DNA of 64,000 nt from Pullulanibacillus camelliae (GCF_014642655.1 NZ_BMIR01000009.1:1-64000); one strand, 5' to 3'. Positions 43,248 through 53,676 are shown, numbered from the stretch's first letter. Numbers and translations: made by a program. The notes: generated from the sequence alone by a model not told the origin.

Positions 43248-44519
43248 TTGTTCAAATTTAATGAAGAAAAAGGGCAATTAAAATGTTCCTTTTGCGGTAA
43301 AACTCAGGATCAGGTAAGAAAACTGGTTGCTGGACCGGGTGTATATATTTGTGATGAATGCATTGAGCTTTGCACTGAAATTGTGGAAGAGGAGCTTGGT
43401 GGTGAAGAGGAAGTTGAATTCAAAGACATTCCGAAGCCACAAGAAATTCGTGCCATCCTTGAGGAATACGTCATTGGTCAGGTAGAGGCAAAGAAAAATC
43501 TATCTGTTGCCGTTTATAATCACTATAAGCGGATCAATGCCAAACAAAAAAATGATGAGGTTGAATTGGCGAAAAGTAATATTGCCATGATTGGACCAAC
43601 AGGAAGCGGTAAAACGCTATTGGCACAAACCATGGCTAAAATCCTCAATGTTCCCTTTGCGATTGCTGATGCAACGTCATTAACTGAAGCGGGTTATGTT
43701 GGTGAGGATGTTGAAAACATCCTGCTCAAACTCATTCAAGCGGCTGATTATGATGTAGAGAAGGCCGAGCGTGGCATTATTTATATTGATGAAATTGATA
43801 AAATTGCCCGTAAGTCTGAAAATCCATCGATCACACGTGATGTATCTGGCGAAGGTGTACAACAAGCCTTGCTTAAAATCTTGGAGGGAACGGTAGCTAG
43901 CGTGCCGCCTCAAGGTGGTAGAAAACATCCGCATCAAGAGTTTATTCAAATTGATACGACAAATATTCTCTTTATCTGTGGCGGGGCTTTTGATGGCATT
44001 GAACAAATCATTAAACGACGTTTGGGCAAAAAGGTGATTGGTTTTGGATCTGATAACACGCAACAAGATCTAGGCAAAGACGATTATTTAAAACGTGTAT
44101 TACCTGAGGATTTATTGAAATTTGGATTAATCCCTGAATTTATTGGTCGTTTGCCTGTTGTTGCCTCTTTAGAACAGCTTGATGAAGATGCATTGGTTGA
44201 AATTTTGACGAAGCCAAAAAATGCCTTAGTAAAGCAATATAGTAAATTGCTTGAGCTTGATAATGTGGAGCTCGAATTTACAGAGGGTGCACTAAGAGCA
44301 ATTGCTAATAAAGCAATTGAACGCAAAACAGGCGCTCGAGGTTTGCGTTCCATCATTGAGAGCATTATGCTCGATGTCATGTATGACCTACCTTCTCGTG
44401 ATGATGTGGAAAAATGCATTATTACAGAAAAAACAGTGGAAGGGACGGTCGGTCCTACGCTCGTTATGGACGATGGTACAGTGATCGAAAATAAGCAATC
44501 TCCAAAAGAATCTGCATAA
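43248..44519 (+). CDS. clpX: ATP-dependent Clp protease ATP-binding subunit ClpX
   Basis: A 423-residue AAA+ unfoldase that feeds ClpP. The N-terminal C4 zinc domain ([11 protein letters not shown] and CDECIELC) comes first, then Walker [13 protein letters not shown] (about 116), Walker [11 protein letters not shown] (about 181), sensor regions and [10 protein letters not shown] with the ClpP-binding loop. The C-terminal small domain has [12 protein letters not shown]. The TTG at 43248 ([13 protein letters not shown]) matches the B. subtilis N-terminus and follows AGGGGTGAAAG. Upstream codons in frame are unsupported. Confidence 0.97.
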   Translation: MFKFNEEKGQLKCSFCGKTQDQVRKLVAGPGVYICDECIELCTEIVEEELGGEEEVEFKDIPKPQEIRAILEEYVIGQVEAKKNLSVAVYNHYKRINAKQKNDEVELAKSNIAMIGPTGSGKTLLAQTMAKILNVPFAIADATSLTEAGYVGEDVENILLKLIQAADYDVEKAERGIIYIDEIDKIARKSENPSITRDVSGEGVQQALLKILEGTVASVPPQGGRKHPHQEFIQIDTTNILFICGGAFDGIEQIIKRRLGKKVIGFGSDNTQQDLGKDDYLKRVLPEDLLKFGLIPEFIGRLPVVASLEQLDEDALVEILTKPKNALVKQYSKLLELDNVELEFTEGALRAIANKAIERKTGARGLRSIIESIMLDVMYDLPSRDDVEKCIITEKTVEGTVGPTLVMDDGTVIENKQSPKESA

Positions 44520-44534
44520 TGCTGACCCTAAAGA

Positions 44535-44568
44535 AAACCTCTCACGTAATCTGCGTGAGAGGTTTTTC
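44535..44568 (+). terminator. clpX terminator
   Basis: AACCTCTCACG pairs with CGTGAGAGGTT (44536-44546 and 44554-44564), followed by TTTC. Confidence 0.85.
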
Positions 44569-44575
44569 ATTGAAG

Positions 44576-44872
44576 GATCAGAAAGTATAAAATTTCTGGT
44601 CATGAGGACGGTGCGCGATTCCGCTTCAGGCTGCTCACATTTTTCATGGGGGAGTGGTAAGGCTTTTCGCCCGGCACGCCGCGGCGGCTTAGCGATCTCC
44701 CAGGACTCTAGTAACATTTCGAGTCAGCGGAACTTCGGGAATACACGATTTTAGGGTGTTACGAAGCTCTCGCGCCTTGGGCTCCAATCCACTTGACCAT
44801 GCAATGAAGCCTCTTGCGTATAGGATGATGCTTTATGTTCCCAAACAAAAACCGGGCATGTGCCCGGTTTCT
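44576..44872 (+). repeat. Dispersed repeat, type B (copy 3), divergent
   Basis: It is related to copies 1, 2 and 4 over its length but with more changes (for example GCACGCCGCGGCGGCTTAGC in the central loop). The terminal hairpin CCGGGCA/TGCCCGG (44852-44867) is intact and abuts the stop codon of the convergent transporter gene, so it can terminate both transcripts. Confidence 0.8.
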
Positions 44873-46453
44873 TTAATCAATCAAGCCTTCTTTCTTAAGC
44901 CAGTTGACGGCGACATCTTCATAGTCTTTTTTATCCAGATCAACCTCTTTATTCAGCTCTTGCATGGTTTGGTCATTAATTTTCCCACTCAACATATTCA
45001 GTACCTTTTTCAATTCTGGATGAGCTTTAAGCGTATCATCACGGATGAGTGGTGCTGCATAGTAAGGAGGAAAGAAATGCTTATCATCCTTTAAAACCTT
45101 GAGATTATAGGCAGGAATACGTCCATCAGTGCCGTAAGCATCGATGACATCCACTTTATTATTTTTAATGGAGCTGTACATGATCCCTGCATCCATTGAA
45201 CTCGTGGATTTAAAATGCAATCCATACGTTTTTTCTAAACCTGGATAGCCATCCTTTCGTTCCAAGAATTCTGGTTCTGAGCCAAGGGATAATTTGGAGT
45301 CCACTTTCTTGAGATCGGAGATGGTTTTTAATCCATATTTTTGAGCATCAGATTGGCGAACTGTTAAGGTATAAGTATTATTGAATCCAATGGGCTTTAG
45401 CCAATCGAGATCATACTTCTTTTTAAACTGTTGTTTCACGATATCATATACTTTGTCAGGGTCGCTGACTATCTTATGCTTTAAAATTTCAATTAAGCCT
45501 GTTCCTGTATATTCGACGTATAGGTCGTAATCGCCTTTTTTAACGCCGTTAAATACAGGAGATGTCCCTCCGAGGAAGGAATGATACTCAACATTAAGAT
45601 CGGTCTTATCTTCAATGAGATGTCCCATAATATAGACCATAATCTGTTGCTCGGTGAAGTTTTTACCGGAGATAACAATGGTGTCTTTATTCGCTCCCCC
45701 AAAGCTTTGTATAGCGAAATTTCCAATGAGGGCAAGAATGATGATACCGACAACCGACCATCTGATAATTTTGACACTCTTTTTTGGCAGTTTGCCTTTG
45801 GCTTGGAGGCCCTTTGGCGTAACATCTTCTTCGAGCTTTTTTAATAAGTAGTCAAAAATAATGGCAAGGAGAGCGGCTGGAATAGCGCCACCTAATATCA
45901 GGCCAGTATTAAGAGTTTGCAGTCCACGATAAATCAAATCACCAAGTCCACCGGCACCGATAAGACCAGCGATTGTTGCAACACCAATGACAAGGACAGA
46001 AGCGGTGCGTACCCCACCCATAATGACTCGTAAAGAAAGAGGAAGCTCAACCATCCATAGAATTTGGCGATTTGTCATTCCCATTCCTTTACCAGCTTCA
46101 ATGACGGAGCTGTCAACACCCATGATACCTAAGTACGTATTGCGCAAGATGGGGAGCAATCCATAAACGGTTAGAGCAATGATCGCAGGGAGCTTTCCTG
46201 TCCCTATGAATGGAACTAGGAAGACTAGGAGGGCAAGGCTTGGGATCGTTTGAAAGATAGAAGTAATGCCAATGACAGGGCCAGCTATTTTGTTATGACG
46301 GGTGAGATAGATACCTAAAGGCACTGAAATAATAATCGCGATAAGAATAGAGATAAAGGAAAGAAAGATATGTTCCATTAATAAATTCCAAACCATTGAC
46401 CAACGATTGACAAAGACATCAAGAGTTTCATGTAAAATAGTGATTTTCGTCAC
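44873..46453 (-). CDS. ABC importer permease/solute-binding fusion (OpuC/EgtU type)
   Basis: A 526-residue fusion. Residues about 1-215 form a six-helix BPD permease (IFLSFISILIAIIISVPLGI; TASVLVIGVATIAGLIGAGG is the EAA-like region). After a further membrane helix near 225-250, residues about 255-526 form an OpuAC-type solute-binding domain (DTIVISGKNFTEQQIMVYIM, DLYVEYTGTGLIEILKHK, YGTDGRIPAYNLKVLKDDKH). The frame opens with GTG 46453, close to AAAGAG. Such fusions are annotated as choline/glycine betaine/carnitine importers, but EgtU, with the same layout, imports ergothioneine. The ligand cannot be told from sequence by eye. It is the second gene of a two-gene operon. Confidence 0.88.
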   Translation of the reverse strand: MTKITILHETLDVFVNRWSMVWNLLMEHIFLSFISILIAIIISVPLGIYLTRHNKIAGPVIGITSIFQTIPSLALLVFLVPFIGTGKLPAIIALTVYGLLPILRNTYLGIMGVDSSVIEAGKGMGMTNRQILWMVELPLSLRVIMGGVRTASVLVIGVATIAGLIGAGGLGDLIYRGLQTLNTGLILGGAIPAALLAIIFDYLLKKLEEDVTPKGLQAKGKLPKKSVKIIRWSVVGIIILALIGNFAIQSFGGANKDTIVISGKNFTEQQIMVYIMGHLIEDKTDLNVEYHSFLGGTSPVFNGVKKGDYDLYVEYTGTGLIEILKHKIVSDPDKVYDIVKQQFKKKYDLDWLKPIGFNNTYTLTVRQSDAQKYGLKTISDLKKVDSKLSLGSEPEFLERKDGYPGLEKTYGLHFKSTSSMDAGIMYSSIKNNKVDVIDAYGTDGRIPAYNLKVLKDDKHFFPPYYAAPLIRDDTLKAHPELKKVLNMLSGKINDQTMQELNKEVDLDKKDYEDVAVNWLKKEGLID

Positions 46454-46459
46454 CTCTTT

Positions 46460-47587
46460 CTATTGTATAATTTGATCGACAATGTGTTCTACTAGGCTGG
46501 CGCGATTAACAATGCCTAAGAGTTTATGTTGATCATCAACTACGGGAACAAACCCATAGACTGATTCATTGACGAGCTGAAACGCTTCTTCAGCAGGAAT
46601 ATCTGGAGTGAGCACATCACTATCTGTTTGCTTGATATCGTCTAACGTTAACCCCTCTTCACGATAATGCTTCTGGACGTCCCATATCGTCGCGATGCCT
46701 AAATACATGTCATTCTTATCGACAACGATTAAATTATCAACGCGCTTGTTGCGCATATACTTGGAAGCTTCGGCTAAGCCTCTTGTGGCATAAGCCGTGA
46801 TCGGCTTCACGATCAGCTTTTTCACACTAGGTAAACTCACCCCTTCATCTAGATTATCCTGAATGCGCTCTTCACCAATAAAGCTGTGTACAAAGGCATC
46901 AGCCGGATGTCTAAGAATATTTTCAGGTCTGTCCAGCTGTACGATTTCACCTTTTCGCATAATACAAATACGATCAGCAATTTTCAGTGCTTCGTCCATA
47001 TCATGTGTGACAAAAACGATGGTTTTTTGAATGTCCTTTTGCAGTCTGACGAGCTCCTCTTGAAGCTGCTCTCGACTTATTGGATCCAAAGCACTGAAGG
47101 GTTCGTCCATTAGAATGATTTTTGGCTCAGCGGCAAGTCCACGAATAACACCAATGCGCTGTTGTTGTCCCCCGCTTAGCTCTGATGGATATCTTTCCCC
47201 AAAGGTTTGAGGGTTAAGTCCAACCATTTCCATTAATTCATCCACTTTATTCAAGTAACGTTCTTTTTCCCATTTCTTAAGTCTTGGAACGAGTGAAACA
47301 TTTTCCCGGATAGTCATGTGAGGGAGTAAGCCGATCTGTTGGATCACATAGCCGATGTCACGTCGGAGCAAAACGGGGTTGGTTTCTGAAATATCTTGCC
47401 CTTCAATCGTAATCGTTCCACTAGTAGGCTCAATCAGCCGGTTAATCATCTTCATGGTTGTTGTTTTTCCACAGCCACTTGGTCCGATTAAGACGAGGAG
47501 CTCGCCTTCGTTAACAGTGAAGGAAAGATTCTTCAAAGCTTTAAAGCCGTCTTCATAGACCTTGGATACATTTTTAAATTCAATCAA
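46460..47587 (-). CDS. ABC importer ATPase with CBS domains (OpuCA/EgtV type)
   Basis: A 375-residue ATPase. Walker A GPSGCGKTTTMKMINRL is near residue 36, the Q-loop VIQQIGLLPHMTI, signature LSGGQQQRIGVIRGLA near 135, and Walker B KIILMDEPFSALDP. Residues about 250-375 hold two CBS domains (TRGLAEASKYMRNKRVDNLI, EAFQLVNESVYGFVPVVDDQ), which in OpuA/OpuC systems sense ionic strength or nucleotides. The TTG start at 47587 follows AGGAGGTGG at 7 nt. It precedes the permease-binding fusion by 6 bp and is divergent from lonB. Confidence 0.92.
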   Translation of the reverse strand: MIEFKNVSKVYEDGFKALKNLSFTVNEGELLVLIGPSGCGKTTTMKMINRLIEPTSGTITIEGQDISETNPVLLRRDIGYVIQQIGLLPHMTIRENVSLVPRLKKWEKERYLNKVDELMEMVGLNPQTFGERYPSELSGGQQQRIGVIRGLAAEPKIILMDEPFSALDPISREQLQEELVRLQKDIQKTIVFVTHDMDEALKIADRICIMRKGEIVQLDRPENILRHPADAFVHSFIGEERIQDNLDEGVSLPSVKKLIVKPITAYATRGLAEASKYMRNKRVDNLIVVDKNDMYLGIATIWDVQKHYREEGLTLDDIKQTDSDVLTPDIPAEEAFQLVNESVYGFVPVVDDQHKLLGIVNRASLVEHIVDQIIQ

Positions 47588-47926
47588 TCAAAAGCCACCT
47601 CCTGAAGGTTGATTCCTGAAACTTAGAAAAGCGTACTCGTATTTTTTGCCAATCCCGCAAAAATTAGACTTACTTTAGCGTAACAAGATTTGAAAACCTA
47701 TAGCAAACCAAATATCGCTTTAAAAAAGAGGATATTTGCAGAGTTTTTGTTCGTTATAATGGAAAAATGACGAAATACAGCCTTTTTCAACATATTGCCT
47801 GCCTATTCTAAAAAATTCGAGGGGTGTAGGCTGAAAGGATGAGGGAATTTATGATAATTTACCCGCTTAAAAAAAGGTTTAAACCTCTAATTTTTAAAAA
47901 TTTTACAGGAAATGACCTTCTTTTGT

Positions 47927-47954
47927 TTATAGCTGTTCATGGTCGGAGATACTA
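47927..47954 (+). promoter_or_regulatory. Candidate sigma-F promoter of lonB
   Basis: GGAGATACTA (47945-47954) fits the sigma-F -10 pattern GGNNANAHTR at every position and lies 35 bp before the lonB start. A -35-like TTATA (47927-47931) is 13 nt upstream, a little close. LonB is forespore-expressed in B. subtilis. Confidence 0.5.
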
Positions 47955-47989
47955 ACGCAAAGAAGAATGTTCAGGAGGTTAAGCAAATC

Positions 47990-49663
47990 ATGAATTGGAC
48001 AACATTACTTGTTTTCGTACAGCTTTTCTTTGGCGTGGTCATTGGCTTATATTTTTGGAATTTGCTTCGCAGTCAGCATTCACAAAAGTCATCAATCGAT
48101 AAAGAATCCAAAAAAGAGATGGAGCAGCTGAGAAAAATGCGGAGCATTTCTCTAACTGAACCTCTTTCTGAGCGTGTGCGACCACTTAACATGGATGATA
48201 TTGTTGGACAAAAGGATGGCATACGTACGCTGCGTGCTGCGCTTTGTGGGCCTAATCCCCAGCATGTGATTATCTATGGTCCTCCAGGTGTTGGAAAGAC
48301 AGCGGCTGCCCGCCTTGTACTGGAGGAAGCCAAGCATAACTGGCATTCACCCTTCAAGCCCTCTTCTGTATTTGTTGAATTAGATGCAACAACCGCTCGC
48401 TTTGACGAGCGAGGGATTGCCGACCCGCTCATTGGCAGTGTTCATGATCCCATTTATCAAGGCGCAGGAGCGATGGGACAAGCGGGTATTCCGCAGCCCA
48501 AACAAGGTGCTGTGACCCATGCTCATGGAGGCGTTTTATTCATTGATGAGATCGGTGAGCTTCATCCGATTCAAATGAACAAGCTTTTAAAGGTGTTAGA
48601 AGATCGCAAGGTATTTCTAGAGAGTGCTTATTATAGTGAAGAAAATACACAAATTCCCCCACATATACATGATATTTTTCAAAATGGGCTGCCGGCAGAT
48701 TTTCGTTTGATAGGAGCCACAACCCGTTCGCCAGAAGAGATTCCGCCAGCAATCCGTTCACGCTGCTTAGAGGTTTTCTTTAATGAGCTCAAGATTGCTG
48801 ATATTGAAATTATTGCACGGCGGGCTGCAGAAAAATTACAGCTGAAAATTGGAGACGAAAGCATTAAAAAAATCGCTGAATATGCGCGGAATGGTCGCGA
48901 AGTCGTCAACATGATGCAAATCGCTGCAGGCATTGCTCTTTCTAAGCAAGGTGAAGGCATTCAATTAAGCGATATCGAATGGGTGATTCAATCCAGTCAG
49001 CTTCAGCCTAAGCCAGATAAAAAGGTGCATGCTGAACCTGTAGTGGGGCTTGTCAACGGCTTAGCGGTATACGGACCAAATCGAGGGGCGTTGCTTGAAA
49101 TAGAAGTGACAGCGACGAGAAGTCGAAAAGGCAGCCTTACCATCACAGGGATAGTGGAAGAGGAAACGATGGGCTCACAAAGTAAATCGATTCGCAGGAA
49201 AAGCCTTGTGAAGAGTTCCATTGAAAATGTCATTACTGTTTTAAATAAAATGGGTGTGCGTGCCCATCAATATCATATTCATGTCAATTTTCCTGGCGGA
49301 GCACCTGTCGATGGTCCATCAGCTGGGATTGCCATTGCCACCGCTATTTATTCAGCGATCAAAAACATTCCTATTGATCCTAAAATCGCCATGACGGGTG
49401 AATTAAGTATTCATGGGGCAGTCAAGCCTATTGGTGGGGTATTAGCAAAAGTTGAAGCAGCGAAAGAAGCGGGGGCCACACGGGTGATTATTCCTCAGGA
49501 GAATGACCAATCTTTGATTCATGAGATCAAGGGCATTGAGATTCATACCGTGGGAAGATTGACAGAAGTGCTGAAGCATGCCCTTTTGGATACCGGCTCC
49601 GAAACGGAAGCAGAGTCAATGCCAGCTGCCCTTTCGTTCCAATCTTCTTCACAGTCAGTCTAA
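47990..49663 (+). CDS. lonB: Sporulation protease LonB
   Basis: A 557-residue membrane-anchored Lon-like protease. It has an N-terminal transmembrane helix (TTLLVFVQLFFGVVIGLYFW), then LRKMRSISLTEPLSERVRPL and an AAA+ domain with Walker [16 protein letters not shown] and Walker B VLFIDEIGELHPIQ. The C-terminal Lon protease domain has the catalytic serine in PVDGPSAGIAIATAI and the lysine in HGAVKPIGGVLAKVEAAKEA. ATG 47990 follows AGGAGGTTAAGC; the frame continues upstream without support. The match to B. subtilis LonB is close along the whole length. It precedes lon. Confidence 0.96.
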   Translation: MNWTTLLVFVQLFFGVVIGLYFWNLLRSQHSQKSSIDKESKKEMEQLRKMRSISLTEPLSERVRPLNMDDIVGQKDGIRTLRAALCGPNPQHVIIYGPPGVGKTAAARLVLEEAKHNWHSPFKPSSVFVELDATTARFDERGIADPLIGSVHDPIYQGAGAMGQAGIPQPKQGAVTHAHGGVLFIDEIGELHPIQMNKLLKVLEDRKVFLESAYYSEENTQIPPHIHDIFQNGLPADFRLIGATTRSPEEIPPAIRSRCLEVFFNELKIADIEIIARRAAEKLQLKIGDESIKKIAEYARNGREVVNMMQIAAGIALSKQGEGIQLSDIEWVIQSSQLQPKPDKKVHAEPVVGLVNGLAVYGPNRGALLEIEVTATRSRKGSLTITGIVEEETMGSQSKSIRRKSLVKSSIENVITVLNKMGVRAHQYHIHVNFPGGAPVDGPSAGIAIATAIYSAIKNIPIDPKIAMTGELSIHGAVKPIGGVLAKVEAAKEAGATRVIIPQENDQSLIHEIKGIEIHTVGRLTEVLKHALLDTGSETEAESMPAALSFQSSSQSV

Positions 49664-49701
49664 AGGCCGTTTATGAGATCTCTATAATATTTTTCTAATA
49701 A

Positions 49702-49730
49702 AAAACTTGCCAAATGGCAAGTTTTCTATG
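49702..49730 (+). terminator. lonB terminator
   Basis: AAAACTTGCC (49702-49711) pairs with GGCAAGTTTT (49716-49725) around AAAT, followed by CTATG. Confidence 0.8.
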
Positions 49731-49827
49731 CGAAAAGTCATCTCTTTTTCCCCTGGCGTTGTTAATATTAGACATGTTCCGACTTTATAGGTAGAATTGT
49801 ACAGAGCAATGTATCGGAGGTGCTTTA

Positions 49828-52152
49828 ATGTCCAATAAACAGATTAGGACCATACCCCTTCTTCCACTTCGAGGGCTTCTTGTCTATCCGTCTGTTGTCC
49901 TGCATTTAGATGTGGGCCGCGATAAGTCAGTTGAAGCTCTAGAAAAAGTGATGATGGATGATCATAAAATTTTACTTGTAACACAAAAAGAAATCGCTAC
50001 TGAAAATCCTCAGCCAGAGGATATTTATGAGATCGGTACGATTTCAGCTGTGAAGCAAATGCTTAAATTGCCAAACGGAACGATTCGCATTCTAGCTGAA
50101 GGCGAATCTCGTGCCCGCATTTTATCCTATACAAACACTGAAGGCTGTTTTGAAGCCGAGGTAGAGATCATTGAAGACGATCTAACCATAGATGTAGAAA
50201 CTGAGGCGCTCATGCGCACAGTGCTTGATCAGTTTAGCAATTATATTAACTTATCCAAGAAAATCAATGTTGAAACATTGGCAACTGTTCAGGATATTGA
50301 GGAGCCTTCTCGGTTAGCTGACATCATCGCCTATCATTTGCCACTTAAAATTCGTGAAAAACAAAACTTATTAGAAACCATTGATATAAAGGAACGCTTG
50401 CGCACTTTAATCCGCATTTTAAGCAATGAACAAAAAGTGCTTGGTCTGGAAAAAAAGATTGGGCAGCAAGTGAAAAAATCAATGGAGAGAACACAGAAGG
50501 AATACTATCTCCGCGAACAAATGAAGGCCATCCAAAAGGAATTGGGTGAGCGTGAGAGCAAGGAAGATGAAATCGGTGATTTAAGAACTCGCATTATGGA
50601 CTCAAAAATGACCGAAAGTGTAAAGGAAACGGCACTTAAAGAATTGCGTCGCTATGAGAAAATTCCTACGAGTTCTGCAGAAAGTGGCGTCATTCGCAAT
50701 TATATTGACTGGTTATTACAGCTCCCTTGGCAGACTGAAACCGAGGATAATTTAGATATTCATCACGCGAAAGACACATTAAATGAGGCGCATTATGGAT
50801 TAGACAAAGTGAAGGAACGCGTTTTGGAATATTTGTCTGTGCAAAAGCTGACGAAATCATTGAAGGGACCGATTTTGTGTTTAGTCGGACCACCAGGAGT
50901 GGGAAAAACCTCGCTGGCTCGTTCAGTAGCTAAGGCATTGAATCGTCATTTTGTACGAATATCCCTCGGTGGAGTGCGTGACGAGGCAGAGATTCGTGGT
51001 CATCGCCGGACCTATGTTGGTGCCATGCCTGGACGTATCATCCAAGGCATGAAAAAGGCTGGAACAGTCAATCCAGTATTTCTGCTTGATGAAATCGATA
51101 AGATGTCGAATGACTTCCGGGGCGATCCGGCGGCAGCGATGCTTGAAGTATTGGATCCTGAGCAAAACAATACTTTTAGTGATCATTATATTGAAGAGCC
51201 TTATGACTTAAGCAAGGTCATGTTCATAACAACAGCCAATAACGTCGGAACAATTCCCCGCCCTTTGCTTGACCGTATGGAATTGATTAGTATTGCAGGC
51301 TATACAGAAATTGAAAAGCTGCATATTACCATGGAGCATCTCATTCCCCGCCAATTGCGGGAGCATGGTTTGAAGAAAAATCAGTTTCGTATTAAAGAAG
51401 AAGCCGTACAATTTTTGATTCGCCATTATACACGTGAAGCGGGTGTCAGGAATCTGGAAAGACGCATTGCCTCACTATGTCGTAAGGTTGCTAAAATGAT
51501 TGTGACTGGTGAACAAAAGTCAGTGACGCTCACACCAAGAACCATTGAAAAGCTGTTAGGCAAACCGCCGTTTCACTATGGTATGGCTGAACAAGAAGAC
51601 CAAGTGGGTGTGGCCACAGGACTTGCTTATACCCCATTTGGTGGCGACACTTTGTTTATTGAGGTTTCGTTAGCTAAAGGGAAGGGACGATTAACCCTGA
51701 CCGGTAAGTTAGGCGATGTCATGAAGGAATCCGCACAAGCCGCTTTAAGCTATGTACGCTCCCGCGCGGAAGCATTAGACATTTCTGATGAACGCTTAGA
51801 GAAGATGGATATTCATATTCATGTTCCTGAAGGCGCAACGCCTAAGGATGGTCCATCTGCAGGGATTACGATGGCAACAGCTATCGTCTCGGCGTTAACG
51901 CAACGTCCCGTGAAAAAGGAAGTGGGGATGACTGGAGAAATCACCCTGCGAGGACGTGTGCTTCCGATCGGTGGATTGAAAGAAAAAACTCTAAGTGCGC
52001 ATCGAGCAGGGCTGAAAACGATCATTATTCCAAAGGATAATGAGAAGGATTTAGATGATATTCCTAAGAGTGTGCGTGATGAACTCACCTTTATTCCCGT
52101 GCAACATTTGGATGAGGTACTTAAGCATGCCTTAGGCGGTGGGAAAAAGTGA
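49828..52152 (+). CDS. lon: ATP-dependent protease Lon (LonA)
   Basis: A 774-residue cytosolic Lon, the same length as B. subtilis LonA. Its N-terminal LON substrate domain ([20 protein letters not shown]) is followed by a coiled region and an AAA+ module with Walker [15 protein letters not shown] (about 355) and Walker [12 protein letters not shown]. The C-terminal serine protease domain has [19 protein letters not shown] and the catalytic lysine in [20 protein letters not shown] 49828 follows CGGAGG. Its stop overlaps the engB GTG start by 3 nt, so the two are translationally coupled. Confidence 0.97.
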   Translation: MSNKQIRTIPLLPLRGLLVYPSVVLHLDVGRDKSVEALEKVMMDDHKILLVTQKEIATENPQPEDIYEIGTISAVKQMLKLPNGTIRILAEGESRARILSYTNTEGCFEAEVEIIEDDLTIDVETEALMRTVLDQFSNYINLSKKINVETLATVQDIEEPSRLADIIAYHLPLKIREKQNLLETIDIKERLRTLIRILSNEQKVLGLEKKIGQQVKKSMERTQKEYYLREQMKAIQKELGERESKEDEIGDLRTRIMDSKMTESVKETALKELRRYEKIPTSSAESGVIRNYIDWLLQLPWQTETEDNLDIHHAKDTLNEAHYGLDKVKERVLEYLSVQKLTKSLKGPILCLVGPPGVGKTSLARSVAKALNRHFVRISLGGVRDEAEIRGHRRTYVGAMPGRIIQGMKKAGTVNPVFLLDEIDKMSNDFRGDPAAAMLEVLDPEQNNTFSDHYIEEPYDLSKVMFITTANNVGTIPRPLLDRMELISIAGYTEIEKLHITMEHLIPRQLREHGLKKNQFRIKEEAVQFLIRHYTREAGVRNLERRIASLCRKVAKMIVTGEQKSVTLTPRTIEKLLGKPPFHYGMAEQEDQVGVATGLAYTPFGGDTLFIEVSLAKGKGRLTLTGKLGDVMKESAQAALSYVRSRAEALDISDERLEKMDIHIHVPEGATPKDGPSAGITMATAIVSALTQRPVKKEVGMTGEITLRGRVLPIGGLKEKTLSAHRAGLKTIIIPKDNEKDLDDIPKSVRDELTFIPVQHLDEVLKHALGGGKK

Positions 52153-52730
52153 AGGTTAAATCTGCTGATTACGTGATCAGTGCCGTCGGTCCAGAACAAT
52201 GGCCGACGGATGGCAAGTCCGAGATCGCTCTCTCAGGACGTTCAAATGTCGGAAAATCATCGCTGATCAATCATTTATTAAATCGAAAAAATCTGGCCAG
52301 AACATCACAAAAACCAGGAAAGACTCAGAAATTGAATTATTTTATTATCAATGAGGCTTTTTATTTTGTTGATGTTCCTGGCTATGGCTACGCACAAGTA
52401 TCGCAAAAGGAAAGACAAGCTTGGGGCAGGATGATGGAGCAATACTTTTCTGAAAATGAACAGCTACGTGTCGTTGTTGCTCTTGTTGACTTCAGGCATC
52501 CTCCCACCAAAGAGGATATACAAATGGTCGAGTTTCTAAAGTATCATGAGATACCTATCATTATTGTTGCAACAAAGTGCGATAAAGTGCCAAAGACCAA
52601 GCGTCCCAGGCAAGTGAAGCTCATTAAAGAAAAGCTTGGTATAGCTCCGACAGATCCTTTTGTTATTTATTCCACGCAAGAGCATATTGGAAAAGACGCT
52701 TTGTGGAGTGAAATAGAAAAATTCATTTGA
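52149..52730 (+). CDS. engB: Ribosome biogenesis GTPase EngB (YsxC/YihA)
   Basis: A 193-residue GTPase needed for 50S subunit assembly. Motifs: G1 [11 protein letters not shown] (about 34), G2 [11 protein letters not shown]3 DVPGYGYA (about 77), G4 TKCDK (about 146) and G5-like YSTQEH. GTG 52149 overlaps the lon stop (GTGA), with GGTGGG upstream. It is followed by a terminator and a type A repeat. Confidence 0.95.
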   Translation: MKVKSADYVISAVGPEQWPTDGKSEIALSGRSNVGKSSLINHLLNRKNLARTSQKPGKTQKLNYFIINEAFYFVDVPGYGYAQVSQKERQAWGRMMEQYFSENEQLRVVVALVDFRHPPTKEDIQMVEFLKYHEIPIIIVATKCDKVPKTKRPRQVKLIKEKLGIAPTDPFVIYSTQEHIGKDALWSEIEKFI

Positions 52731-52734
52731 TTGA

Positions 52735-52772
52735 AAAACCCACTCTTATAATTAATAAGCGTGGGTTTTTTG
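52735..52772 (+). terminator. lon-engB terminator
   Basis: AAAAACCCAC and GTGGGTTTTTT close an imperfect stem around CTTATAATTAATAAG. The T-run ends exactly where the type A repeat begins. Confidence 0.85.
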
Positions 52773-52899
52773 TACTATCAGAATATATAATTTCGCTGAC
52801 GCTCTCAAAGGAAGAGAGTATAAGTGTCACTTTGGCTTTCGCCTTCTAAGGCTTAGCGGCGATAAGCCAAGTTTTCTAATAAAGGCAAGGTATAAAATC
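52773..52899 (+). repeat. Dispersed repeat, type A (copy 3)
   Basis: It begins TACTATCAGAATATATAATT after the engB terminator, shares TTCGCTGACGCTCTCAAAGG with copy 1, and ends AAGCCAAGTTTTCTAATAAA with a trace of the type B start (GGTATAAAAT). It is shorter than copies 1 and 2 because the central block is missing. Confidence 0.7.
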
Positions 52900-52965
52900 A
52901 TCTGGATGCCAAAGGGCTATGGAAGCTTGCTCCAATAAAATATTAATTATTAAATAAGAATAAAT

Positions 52966-53442
52966 CTATTTTTTCCTAAAGATTAAATAGAGTCCCAATA
53001 GGATCAAAGCAATAGGCCAGAGGTTACCAACCCATGCGGTGATGTGGTACGTGAACGCCTGAACACCAGAGTAAAAGAGGTCTAGGATGGATAAGACCAA
53101 AAAAAACAAACCGGCCTTAAGCCCTTTTTTACGGGTTTTATAATATTGAGCCAGAAAGGCAAAGCTAATAATAAGGCCATAAGCTGCCCAGCCATTTGGC
53201 CACCAAACGAAACGCTTATAGAAGTGGTAATGAATGCCAAGTCCGAATAAGAGAACGCCTATGAAAATGGAATCCGTGTCTTTCGAGAAATAAGAGTACA
53301 GTATAAACGCTAGGCCGATAAGCATTAGAAAGGTTGGCCAATTATTAAAGGCCGTCAAATAAGGGAGATGAAGCGTTCTTAAGAGGAAATAGCCTCCGAT
53401 CGCGACGATAATAATCCCTATAAAAACATTTTGTTTTTTCAT
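52966..53442 (-). CDS. LiaI/LiaF-like multi-pass membrane protein
   Basis: A 158-residue protein with about five membrane helices (VFIGIIIVAIGGYFLL, WPTFLMLIGLAFILYSYF, SIFIGVLLFGLGIHYHFY, LFFLVLSILDLFY, LWPIALILLGLYLIFRKK). The GGYFLLRTL start and the WP-ILLG-YLI end recall the membrane region of LiaI/LiaF-type proteins. ATG 53442 has GGAGTG 9 nt upstream; the longer frame upstream is rejected. From memory, B. subtilis has ysxD at this position, between ysxC and hemA. It is transcribed against its neighbours. Function unknown. Confidence 0.75.
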   Translation of the reverse strand: MKKQNVFIGIIIVAIGGYFLLRTLHLPYLTAFNNWPTFLMLIGLAFILYSYFSKDTDSIFIGVLLFGLGIHYHFYKRFVWWPNGWAAYGLIISFAFLAQYYKTRKKGLKAGLFFLVLSILDLFYSGVQAFTYHITAWVGNLWPIALILLGLYLIFRKK

Positions 53443-53667
53443 GTGATCTGTCACTCCATGCCAAATGTGGTTTGTCAGCAAACAGAATAGTTGGCAAGCT
53501 GTCATACATTCTTTATACTTTAGATATTTGCAGAACCTTTAAGTGTTCATGCTTATTTAATAGTATCACAAGAGGAGCAACTGGTGGAACTTGAATTGAA
53601 AATATTCGGTGACCCTTCTTCGTTCAAGAACTCTTCATATTTCAGACATGAGTGTTGGACAATATTA

Positions 53668-53676
53668 TGTTATAAT
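53668..53676 (+). promoter_or_regulatory. hemA promoter -10 (extended)
   Basis: TGTTATAAT (TATAAT 53671-53676) is an extended -10 about 60 bp before hemA. The -35 is not obvious at standard spacing. Confidence 0.45.

Noticed and set aside
44756-45094. 112-residue plus-strand frame
   Set aside because: It crosses a type B repeat and the antisense of the transporter gene.
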